A stretch of 61,508 bases of DNA from Leyella lascolaii (GTDB taxonomy: Bacteria > Bacteroidota > Bacteroidia > Bacteroidales > Bacteroidaceae), in contig NZ_LT556035.1 in NCBI RefSeq assembly GCF_900079775.1, positions 386,886 through 448,393 on the forward strand, written 5' to 3'. Shown here in pieces: positions 42,589 through 49,980 of this stretch. A model generated the notes under the pieces. It made no database searches, had not been told where the DNA came from, and saw only the letters and a list, made by a program, of their open reading frames with translations. The position numbers were made by a program, and so were the translations under genes. The first letter of the stretch is position 1. The number at the start of each line of letters is the position of its first letter.

Positions 42589-44596
42589 AAGATAGATTAA
42601 TCCAAATAATTTCCCATACAACATCTGGCATATCTTGATATAACTGAGACAATTTTTCTCCTAATGGTGTTATTGTTCCTTTCGTGTCAATAATTTCAGA
42701 ATCTTTCAACCAATTCTTAAATGAAGGAACTTGTTTTTTACCGAGGGAATTGTTTAACCAAAAATCTTTATGACTAATAAAAAATTCATTGAGCCATTCA
42801 TCACGTAATCCAAAGGTACCATATGCACTGATACCATTTAATTTTTCATTACCATTCTGTGTCATACTTAAAGAATCGGCTACTATACAGCCTTTGTTAT
42901 GAAAATTTAAACACTTAAAACAATTTACACATTTTGTGCTGTCTATAGAGACTTTAGGGTATACGCTTAATGCACCAGACGGACATTCAACTTCACAAGC
43001 CTCACATTGAACACAGTAAGTGCTTTTATATAAAACTCTTTTTAATAAGCCAATTAGCGTAATATCAGATATATTTTTAAAATGTATTGTATAATTTCTT
43101 TTATCTGAACTATGATATGAAATATCAAATGTATATATTAGTCCTTTATACTTTAATTCACCAATTGCTATATTATTATCAAATTTTATATGACATTTAC
43201 CTAGTGTTTTTATCCAAATAGCAAAATTTTGTTGTTCTCCTTCGACTTTTGCAATTAATTCATTTGGAGATTGTTTAAATACAACTTTTGAATTAGTTTG
43301 CATAAATTTACCACTAGCTCTAAGTTTCCATTTGTGCCCCTTGATGTATTCTTCCCAATTGGGGATCTTCCTTGAAATAGCAAGTTTTTCAAGACGAGAT
43401 AAAAAAGGTTTTAGCTCATTTGGAAAAGTTTTATTGACAATCATATCATCCCATTCGGAAGAAAAAGGACAAATTAAACATCCAACACGTGGCTTACCTA
43501 TTCTATAGGCTGTATTTATTGATAGATTATACTTGAATAAGTACAAAAAAAATTCTGTTGTATTCCATTCTAAAATAGGTCTTGCATTAATTACGACATC
43601 ATGTTTTACACCTTTACCAATACGTTTGTATTTAGAACGACGTACACTTTCTTCTGATCTTGTACCTTCAAAAGCTAAAACTCGGGCTTGTTTATTCGTC
43701 CCTTCAATCTTAAGCATCCTATATAGTGGGGCTGTTTTCATAACGGAACAGCACCATCTGTGAGTATCACTTGGAGTTCCAATCTTATCCCAATAACTAA
43801 GAACTGACGCATGATTGCGAGCAATCGAGAACTTCAAATCTGGATATAAAGACGTATAATGATTTTGAACTTGTTTGTACAAGTCTAATGATGTAGGTAA
43901 TTCATATCCTGTATCACTATAAATCACATCAAAATCGGTTGAAGGAATGGCTCGTGTACAGAGATCAAGAACTACTTGGCTGTCTTTCCCTCCAGAGAAT
44001 GAGGCAAGAAAACGATCTATCTTAGTTGCATGATATATACGTTTACCGTCATTTTCTGCAACTTCTATTGGTACAATATCAAAACTGTCACAATCCTCTT
44101 TTATGATAGCCATTTTTTTCTTGCTACGTTTTTCTGCTCTTGCAAGTAGCATATTATAATCAAGTTGATTGGAAGCAACGCGTTCGGTACTACGATTGGC
44201 AGATGCATATTGTAGATATGTATCACGAATAAATTCTATAGCTTCACTTTCAAGAAGAAACAGAAAATCCTTGTTACGGTAAAGCATCTCTTTGACATCT
44301 ACAGGTTGAATTCTAAGTTGTTCTTTACCTTGCTGTAGAATAACCGTGGCAGAATCGTAGATATTACCACCTTTTACTTCAAATACATATTCCCCTCGAT
44401 AGTAATATTGTTTGTTGCATGCCCACAATAAAGGCTCTTGACTATGAGGATAGACCCATCCTAGTTCATTTAATTTTAACAAATCCAATTCTTCCCAAAA
44501 CACAGGACGTGGTGATATTCCTAAAGTTTCAGGTGTCACATAAGATTTGAGTACAATTCCTCCGGTTTCTTTATCCCATTCAATTTTATACATAAA

Positions 44597-44815
44597 CTAT
44601 TCGGTTTCAGTTTTTATAATTAAATCTCTCACATCAACATTCAAACACTTTGCAATCTTAACCAAAGTCTCTAAACTAGGTTGATAAGTGTTTGTACACC
44701 ACTTTGAAACCGTCGTCTGATCTTTATTTAATTGACATGCTAACCATTTACTCGTTTTATTTTTTTCTGCGAGTACAGCCTTTATTCTATTTATATTTTT
44801 GTCTTTTTCTTGCAT
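44597..44815 (-). CDS. XRE-family regulator at the head of the BREX operon
   Basis: A 72-aa Cro/CI-type helix-turn-helix protein: IKAVLAEKNKTSKWLACQLN, then KDQTTVSKWCTNTYQPSLET, then LVKIAKCLNVDVRDLI. It lies 3 nt upstream of brxP and directly downstream of a promoter, so it is the first gene of the operon and a likely autoregulator. A palindrome AGAGA-N4-TCTCT upstream of the promoter is a possible operator. Confidence 0.82.
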   Translation of the reverse strand: MQEKDKNINRIKAVLAEKNKTSKWLACQLNKDQTTVSKWCTNTYQPSLETLVKIAKCLNVDVRDLIIKTETE

Positions 44816-44856
44816 ACATCTATGGCTTTTAGTTTATACAGCCTTTAATTTAATTA

Positions 44857-44864
44857 CAAAATTA
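44857..44864 (-). promoter_or_regulatory. Promoter -7 box of the BREX operon
   Basis: On the minus strand the sequence reads TAATTTTG, a match to TAnnTTTG, 42 bases before the regulator ATG. Upstream of it lies the palindrome AGAGAAATATCTCT (44895-44908), with another AGAGA at about 44916; this is a candidate operator for the HTH protein. No clear -33 element. Confidence 0.5.
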
Positions 44865-45041
44865 GTCTTTTTATTCTATCAGGTAGTGACTTTTAGAGAA
44901 ATATCTCTATAAAATAGAGAATTTCGCCAAATTAAATGAAATAATACGATTCACACCATTCTTAATTTGTATTATAAGATCTTTTGTGTAAACATTATAT
45001 TAAGAAACTCTTTTAGTTCCGCAAAGACAATAATTATAAAG

Positions 45042-45077
45042 AGCATTAAGAAAGAGTAAGATCTCTTCCTTAATGCT
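45042..45077 (-). terminator. Terminator of the mobilization operon
   Basis: AGCATTAAGAAAGAG (45042-45056) pairs with CTCTTCCTTAATGCT (45063-45077) with one mismatch and a 6-nt loop. It sits just after the minus-strand gene at 45089 and separates the mobilizable island from the BREX promoter. Confidence 0.65.
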
Positions 45078-45088
45078 TATAAATTCTC

Positions 45089-45493
45089 TTACACCTCTAA
45101 CTCCTTCAACGGCAATCCATAATTATATTGTCTGAAAAAGCCTTTGTGGATAAGTTTCAGGCCAAGGGTCTGATAATACTTGTAGTCATCATCTTCGGTG
45201 CAGAGGTATTTGTAACCATAGCGTGGGGCATACTCCTTGAAGAAGCTAGCAAGGTCTTTCAGGTTCTCCTGTTGGTTTCGTTTGAAGTTGCTGCGCACAA
45301 TGATAATGCTCCAGTCGGGAATGCTGCCAACGCCGCAACTGTATTCCCAAAAACGGATGTATAAATCCATTTCGCCAACATGGACGGAAACACAAATGCC
45401 ATTGGCGTTGTGCATAACGGAACAACAGTTTCTGTAACCGAATCTCTCACACAAATAGAGATTAAAATCGTAAATAAAGTCGGAATAGTTCAT
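45089..45493 (-). CDS. Conserved protein downstream of the island relaxase
   Basis: A 134-aa soluble protein starting MNYSDFIYDFNLYLCERFGY. It contains DLYIRFWEYSCGVGSIPDWS and ends YNYGLPLKELEV. The start at 45493 is chosen because the upstream frame overlaps the relaxase tail. I recall such a gene following relaxases in Bacteroidota mobilizable elements, but no function. 34 nt after the relaxase stop. Confidence 0.65.
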   Translation of the reverse strand: MNYSDFIYDFNLYLCERFGYRNCCSVMHNANGICVSVHVGEMDLYIRFWEYSCGVGSIPDWSIIIVRSNFKRNQQENLKDLASFFKEYAPRYGYKYLCTEDDDYKYYQTLGLKLIHKGFFRQYNYGLPLKELEV

Positions 45494-45527
45494 AATAAAT
45501 TGAATTTTGATGGTTAATAAAAATTGA

Positions 45528-46466
45528 TTATAGACTGAAACCTCGTTTGCGTTTCGGTTTCTTTTTCTTCTTTTTAAGCCGGTTGGCCTGTATCGCTTCC
45601 TCTGTATCATAATCCGTAGGAGAGGGAGTGAACAACCCCAGACTGATACCGGAATGATTCTCCTGTTGGTATTCATGCCGAGGTTCCTCGCGTATGGTCT
45701 CTGCCTGTTCCTGACGTTGGCTCACGGTAGCAGAAAGAGCGTTATATCTCAATTCCTGGTCGATGTTCAGGAAACTGAACTGGCGGTCAATCTTTGAACC
45801 GCTAAAGGTCAGTTGGTCACATGTGAACTTGACACCTTGCATCTCTCCGGTCGTGCGACTTAGCTTCCATTGCGTATCAATTCCGTACTTCCGTAAGGCC
45901 AGTCGCAGCTCACTCCAGCTTCGGGCGTTCGGAACTTCTCGTTTCAAGGCATGATAGATAAAATACTTTACCTTGTCATGACGACGTAACCGCATGAAAT
46001 TGACATTCTCTTTTCCTTCGGCAAAATGCAAACGGTAACGGGCTGTCAGCATCTTGCAGACCTTTTCGTTCCGGTAACGGTCGTTCTTGTCGCTGATGGT
46101 GCGGCCGTCATTATCCGCCCGGTTGTAAACGATGTGACAATGCGGATGATCACGGTCGGTATGCCTGGCGATGATGAACTGCGTGTTCTCGATTCCCATC
46201 AGCTTCATATAGTCGTGGGCAATTTTCAGCATCAGTCCATCATCGTCACGGATGCGGTCCCCGTCTTCTGCAGAGAAACTCAATGATATATGGCCGACCT
46301 TGTTCTTGACCTTGTCATTCAATAAAGTCTGCAACTCGAATTGCTCCGCTATTTCTTCAGGTGAACCGTAGACACCAACCGCTTTCAGCAGGCGTGATTT
46401 ATCTTCTTTCAGCACATAGTTTACGCACCCGGAAAACGATGTGCCCTTGACAATCTTACCTATCAT
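45528..46466 (-). CDS. Relaxase of the mobilizable island
   Basis: A 312-aa relaxase/mobilization nuclease (Relaxase/VirD2 family). N-terminus IGKIVKGTSFSGCVNYVLKE is typical; the histidine triad lies in RHTDRDHPHCHIVYNRADND (about 100-120). The C-terminal half is linker-like and ends in a basic tail (KKKKKKPKRKRGFSL). It nicks the island oriT, probably just upstream of mobC, and would rely on the transfer channel of a helper element such as the CTnDOT-type element on the left. Overlaps the MobC-like gene by 11 nt. Confidence 0.9.
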   Translation of the reverse strand: MIGKIVKGTSFSGCVNYVLKEDKSRLLKAVGVYGSPEEIAEQFELQTLLNDKVKNKVGHISLSFSAEDGDRIRDDDGLMLKIAHDYMKLMGIENTQFIIARHTDRDHPHCHIVYNRADNDGRTISDKNDRYRNEKVCKMLTARYRLHFAEGKENVNFMRLRRHDKVKYFIYHALKREVPNARSWSELRLALRKYGIDTQWKLSRTTGEMQGVKFTCDQLTFSGSKIDRQFSFLNIDQELRYNALSATVSQRQEQAETIREEPRHEYQQENHSGISLGLFTPSPTDYDTEEAIQANRLKKKKKKPKRKRGFSL

Positions 46467-46764
46467 CCTTGAGTTGTTTTATGAGTTGAGAAATCTGCTG
46501 GGTGACGGTCCGGCACTCATCGGCCACACGATAAAAACCGTAAGCGTTGGCTCGTTTGGCAAGCTGATTCAGGTTCGTACTTTCGCCAATCAGTTTTCGG
46601 ATGATGTCAAGATTTTCTCTCGTAATCCGTTCGCGCACCGTACCGTGTTCAATGAGTGAACGCACTACTTCGCTTTGACTGCGTTTACTGCGCCGGCTGA
46701 GTGCTCTGAGCCAGCCGAATTGTTCGTCTGTAAGACGGATTGTAACTGTATTTTTCTTGTCCAT
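46456..46764 (-). CDS. MobC-like relaxosome accessory protein
   Basis: A 102-aa ribbon-helix-helix protein: NTVTIRLTDEQFGWLRALSR, RSQSEVVRSLIEHGTV, then a helical MobC domain (NLDIIRKLIGESTNLNQLAK). It binds oriT and aids nicking. Not related to the CTn MobC coupling protein. Overlaps the relaxase start by 11 nt. Confidence 0.87.
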   Translation of the reverse strand: MDKKNTVTIRLTDEQFGWLRALSRRSKRSQSEVVRSLIEHGTVRERITRENLDIIRKLIGESTNLNQLAKRANAYGFYRVADECRTVTQQISQLIKQLKDDR

Positions 46765-46808
46765 AATATTTGCTTTTGAGATTAATAATTGTGACCATCG
46801 GGAGCCGT

Positions 46809-46870
46809 CTCACCTTCTTTTGAGGTGAGCAAGTGGCCGGGAAATGTAATACACCGGCATAAACTTGCTC
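46809..46870. other. oriT candidate of the mobilizable island
   Basis: Directly upstream of the MobC-like gene lie nested repeats. GAGCAAGT (46827-46834) pairs with ACTTGCTC (46863-46870), enclosing GCCGG (46836-46840) with CCGGC (46854-46858). The neighbouring CTCACCT/AGGTGAG hairpin is at 46809-46829. Position beside mobC-relaxase genes and repeat structure fit an oriT; the nick is not assigned. Confidence 0.6.
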
Positions 46871-46903
46871 CAGTGAAAAAGAAGAGAATCAGACATCTGA
46901 AAG

Positions 46904-47977
46904 TCATTGTTTGAAAAGTCCTTTCCGAGTATGTTGAACCGTTGCTGAAAGCGGTGCTTTCTCCACATTGACAAGCCGTAAATCGAAGGTCTTGACCAGC
47001 GTTTTCAAGGCCGGATTCAACGTGATAAGACGATTGAAAATTGCTTCCTTTGTCTCTTCTTTCAGCAGAAAATCTGCAATGTCATAACCCGCATCCCGTT
47101 CTTCTTTTGTTGCGTTTCTTTCCATAAAATCGAAGAGAGAAACCTCTATTCCCAGGCTTCGGATCATCTCCATTTTACTATTCCAATAGTCGGTTGCACC
47201 CAGATCGGGGAAGAGCAGAACACGTCGGTTTCTTAATACGCTCATGGCATCCTGATTGAACGCACCGTTCTTTCCGCCCGAAGCAATCCAGAGGTATTGC
47301 GGCAGATAGAAACTGGATATCAAAGCGCTTTTCTCACTCTCCACAAGGGCAACCGGACGCTGTTGGTCGGAAAACAAAAGGTGCTCACCAAACAGGCATT
47401 GCCGGAGGTTGAAATTCTCTTTCTTCAAAAGGGAATGTACCCACGTGATGTAGTTGTGCGGCTCTTTAATCCGTCTTCCGCTTCCAGGATTGTAGAGCAT
47501 CACTTTTCCGGTGCGTACACGTCCGGAAATATCGACCTGCCAAAAGACCGTAGCTCCCGGCCAATGCTTCGAGGTTCCTACATGGTAGCGCAACATCAGC
47601 TCTTCGGTAGCCTCCTGTCCGAAATGGAAACTCAGGAACTGAAACAGCTTGTTCGTGTGATAAAGCTTCAGGGATTGCCTCATAATTTCGGGCTCAATGA
47701 AGGATGGCGCAGGAGGGAGACTGATGCGTGGCTTTGACACTGGTACAAACTCTTCACTCAATCGCTCCTTGGCAATCGGATTCTCATCAAAGTACATTTT
47801 GGGCGTATAGTTGTAGCCGCACTTTTGTTCATGGTTGCATCGCCCTACATAGTCAGGAAAGCTGATTTGTTTTTCCGTATCGATGTATTTGGCGAAACAA
47901 CTTTTGCGGTGGCAGTTCGGGCATGTGTGCCGGGTGCTGACACCTTTGTATGGTTCTAATGTGAATCTGTAGTTCAT
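46904..47977 (-). CDS. Zinc-ribbon/Toprim primase-like protein (DUF6371 type)
   Basis: A 357-aa protein. The zinc ribbon CPNCHRKSCF...CNHEQKCGY (about 14-55) is followed by a Toprim-like region with VALVESEKSALISSF (about 205-220), WIASGGKNGAF and VLLFPDLGATDYW. It resembles the primase-like protein of NBU/Tn4555-type elements that acts with a DUF3987 protein. The ATG at 47977 is chosen; an in-frame GTG at 48007 lies inside the large hairpin. Likely needed for element replication after transfer or excision. Confidence 0.78.
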   Translation of the reverse strand: MNYRFTLEPYKGVSTRHTCPNCHRKSCFAKYIDTEKQISFPDYVGRCNHEQKCGYNYTPKMYFDENPIAKERLSEEFVPVSKPRISLPPAPSFIEPEIMRQSLKLYHTNKLFQFLSFHFGQEATEELMLRYHVGTSKHWPGATVFWQVDISGRVRTGKVMLYNPGSGRRIKEPHNYITWVHSLLKKENFNLRQCLFGEHLLFSDQQRPVALVESEKSALISSFYLPQYLWIASGGKNGAFNQDAMSVLRNRRVLLFPDLGATDYWNSKMEMIRSLGIEVSLFDFMERNATKEERDAGYDIADFLLKEETKEAIFNRLITLNPALKTLVKTFDLRLVNVEKAPLSATVQHTRKGLFKQ

Positions 47978-47995
47978 TTTTCTTTCTGTTTGGAT

Positions 47996-48056
47996 GTTAC
48001 TATGCACATTTTCGCAACTTCACAAACCCCTCGGTTGCGAAAATGTGCATAGTAAC
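47996..48056. repeat. Perfect 23-bp inverted repeat in the replication operon
   Basis: Bases 47996-48018 are the exact reverse complement of 48034-48056, separated by 15 bases (48019-48033). The arm begins GTTACTATGCACAT. It lies between the DUF3987 stop (48061) and the primase-like start (47977). No T tract follows on either strand, so it is not a standard terminator. A replication origin, single-strand initiation site, protein-binding palindrome or RNA processing hairpin are the obvious options. Confidence 0.9.
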
Positions 48057-48060
48057 AGGT

Positions 48061-49428
48061 TTATTTACTGTATTCTCCATGATTCTCTTTTCTGAATAAT
48101 GTTCCGATGTGTCGTTTTAGAAACATCTTGAAAGCATGTTCCTTCATCCCGTAACTTTCAGCAATGCCGATACCTTCTGCCGTTGTAAATCTCTGAGGCA
48201 GATTCAAGTAGATGTTGCGGTGTAATTCGCTCAACTGTTCCTGACTGACGGCAGTCTGCACTTTTACAGCTGTAGTACGAAAATACTCAGTCAGCAGGAT
48301 GGCACGGTTCACGCTTTCAAGGTCAATCGTATGCTTGTCGCACTCTCCGCAAGTCCATCGGGCAAGCTGGATAATCAGACAAAACCGAATAATGTAGATT
48401 TCCAGTTTGCAGTAAATACCTACCAAAGCATCATTGGTTTCCATATCACATTGGCGGGCATTTTCATGCTGCCAACCGTAAAGCCGTTGCTTGGCATCTT
48501 CATCAAATGGCAGGCATTGAGGCTGCAACTCATTATTCTCGTCATGCGAACAATCCTGTGCGATCAGCTTGTCGATAATCTGTTGCCACTGGATTTCCAG
48601 TTCTTCAGGAGTTTCCCGGTCGTTCCATCTGCTTTTCAAGACAGATTTAGGCATCACGAAAAGAATACGGTCTATGAAACCGTTACTCGAACGCTCGCCC
48701 TTGACCAATTCGCCCAGAATCTTCTTTTGGATGGTACCGATAACAGAGATATAGGGACGTCTGATAAAAATGGAACTTTGCGTACTCTTGCGGTCGGAGA
48801 TCGTAGGCTTGGCATTGAACACCGAAAGCCAGAACTGTTCTTCCGAACCGTTATTGTAGCGATTGAAGTTCTTGAACCAGGCCGACAGCTCGTCCGACCA
48901 AAGGCAGAGTCCTCTGGGATTCTGGGCATGTATCAGGCTCAACCCTTCGGGAGTAATATCCGAAACAAGAAAGCGTCTGCGCACGGGAGCCTGCGGAAAC
49001 TCATCCAGACCGGCTTCCAGGCGTTCCTTTTTGCTCATGGACATCGTGCGTTCATACTCAGCATACAACTTCTGATATTCCTGATTCTGACAATAGTCAT
49101 GTTCAATAAACGGCTGGAAAGCGAAACTCAGCGGATGACTCTTATTCGCTCCGGGGCGTCCAATCAGTGCCATGTACAGAATGGGACTTTCCAGCCAGTT
49201 GCGCTTCACCTGCACCAGATGAGAGTTGCCAATCCCCACGGCAATGGCCGCAAGGATAGCCGCAGCAACATAATCCACGGGATAGCCCTGACAGTCGTGC
49301 AAACTACTGATAATACGCTGCACCCTGATAGGAAAGACTTCTATTGGGAACTCACCACCAGACATCTTGGCTCCGATGCGCACAGCCTCGCCGATAATAC
49401 CTTCTGCTGTTAATTTGGAGGTTTCCAT
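48061..49428 (-). CDS. DUF3987 replication-associated protein
   Basis: A 455-aa DUF3987 protein: VDYVAAAILAAIAVGIGNSH, P-loop-like ALIGRPGANKSHPLSFAFQP, SDITPEGLSLIHAQNPRGLC, LWSDELSAWFKNFNRY and FIDRILFVMPKS. This family is a helicase-like ATPase found with primases in mobilizable elements and prophages. Start at 49428 (METSKLTAEGIIGE) is 11 nt after the HTH gene stop. It probably loads or drives replication of the excised element. Confidence 0.82.
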   Translation of the reverse strand: METSKLTAEGIIGEAVRIGAKMSGGEFPIEVFPIRVQRIISSLHDCQGYPVDYVAAAILAAIAVGIGNSHLVQVKRNWLESPILYMALIGRPGANKSHPLSFAFQPFIEHDYCQNQEYQKLYAEYERTMSMSKKERLEAGLDEFPQAPVRRRFLVSDITPEGLSLIHAQNPRGLCLWSDELSAWFKNFNRYNNGSEEQFWLSVFNAKPTISDRKSTQSSIFIRRPYISVIGTIQKKILGELVKGERSSNGFIDRILFVMPKSVLKSRWNDRETPEELEIQWQQIIDKLIAQDCSHDENNELQPQCLPFDEDAKQRLYGWQHENARQCDMETNDALVGIYCKLEIYIIRFCLIIQLARWTCGECDKHTIDLESVNRAILLTEYFRTTAVKVQTAVSQEQLSELHRNIYLNLPQRFTTAEGIGIAESYGMKEHAFKMFLKRHIGTLFRKENHGEYSK

Positions 49429-49439
49429 AGCCGTGCAAA

Positions 49440-49808
49440 TCAAAAGTTATAGCCTCCCTTTGGTTTGCGTTTCGCTCCATGTACTATCTCCGCTGCCTGT
49501 TCTTGAAGTGACATGGCCCGCATCTGCTTGCGTCCGGACTCAATCCATTTCAATAACTCATCTTCATAGAAGTATAGTTTCTTACCTTTTTTATAGGCTG
49601 GAATCAGTCCTTTACGTGCAAGCGTGTAAATGGTAGGTTTTGCCTTTCGTGTGATTTTACAGGCTTCGTCAATTTCAACAAGACGATGCTTGTCGGAAGA
49701 AGCCTGGGGTTGCAATGCCGCCACCATTTGCCGGATTTGTTCCATCTGTTCTGTGAGATAACCTACCGCCTGCGGCAGCTTATCAAAAGTGATTTGTTCA
49801 TTTGCCAT
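49440..49808 (-). CDS. Helix-turn-helix (excisionase-like) protein
   Basis: A 122-aa protein with a MerR/excisionase-type HTH in the middle: LVEIDEACKITRKAKPTIYT, LARKGLIPAYKKGKKLYFYE and DELLKWIESGRK. The N-terminal part is helical. First gene of the HTH-DUF3987-primase operon, with a regulatory block upstream that recurs before the integrase. In NBU-type elements such proteins act in excision or replication control. Confidence 0.8.
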   Translation of the reverse strand: MANEQITFDKLPQAVGYLTEQMEQIRQMVAALQPQASSDKHRLVEIDEACKITRKAKPTIYTLARKGLIPAYKKGKKLYFYEDELLKWIESGRKQMRAMSLQEQAAEIVHGAKRKPKGGYNF

Positions 49809-49846
49809 ACGTACTCGTTTTTAATTGTTCACTGGCAAAGGAAATT

Positions 49847-49898
49847 GGTGTTTTGATGGTGGGAAACATCACCGGGATATAACTGTGAGATAACTTTT
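49847..49898. promoter_or_regulatory. Regulatory block, copy 1 (upstream of the HTH-DUF3987 operon)
   Basis: Reads GGTGTTTTGATGGTGG, then ATCACCGGGATATAACT, then TAACTTTTGG. A second copy lies at 55360-55402 upstream of the integrase. Both precede minus-strand genes of the island, and each contains a GGTG...CACC pair, so they look like a shared operator for an island regulator. Copy 1 also borders the start of the DUF262 cassette. Confidence 0.6.
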
Positions 49899-49932
49899 GG
49901 AGGTGATTGGTAGTGATTACAAGGAATTTAAG

Positions 49933-49940
49933 TATCTTTG
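49933..49940 (+). promoter_or_regulatory. Promoter -7 box of the DUF262-ATPase cassette
   Basis: TATCTTTG is an exact TAnnTTTG match, 41 bases before the ATG at 49981. A TTG at 49907-49909 could be a -33 element, though the spacing (23) is slightly long. It favours 49981 over the TTG at 49897 as the translation start. Confidence 0.6.
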
Positions 49941-49980
49941 TAAACGAATAGATAAGAATACTTTATTAGTTAAGCAAAAT

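Larger units (their letters stand above)
41655..44593 (-). pseudogene. brxP: BrxP, PAPS-reductase-like BREX type 4 protein, interrupted by a 425-bp insertion
   Basis: Signature gene of type 4 BREX. The N-terminal part (672 codons, 44593-42575) has the PP-loop SFSGGKDSQVVLDL (about 195-208), CLICPFSSEWDD (about 373), and a double ferredoxin-type 4Fe-4S region CVQCEACEVECPSG (about 528) and CVNCFKCL. The C-terminal part resembles DUF4007: it starts GTFGLRDEWLNEFF, then breaks off after WINLSSIVR. It resumes beyond the insertion as SYNSPLIKWFVNNI through GLDNITLLDDLNS to the stop at 41655. Removing 42164-42588 plus one AAGATA copy leaves 2508 bases, exactly 836 codons, reading ...WINLSYNSPLIKWF.... 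BrxP is thought to provide DndC-like sulfur chemistry on DNA. The insertion probably inactivates the DUF4007 part. Confidence 0.88.

Noticed and set aside
33942..44815. Type 1 BREX or Dnd system
   Set aside because: No pglX, brxA or brxB for type 1, and no dndB, dndD or dndE for Dnd. BrxP with brxC, pglZ and brxL fits type 4.
48331..49413. 360-codon plus-strand open frame
   Set aside because: Shadow of the DUF3987 gene, which has clear family motifs on the other strand.
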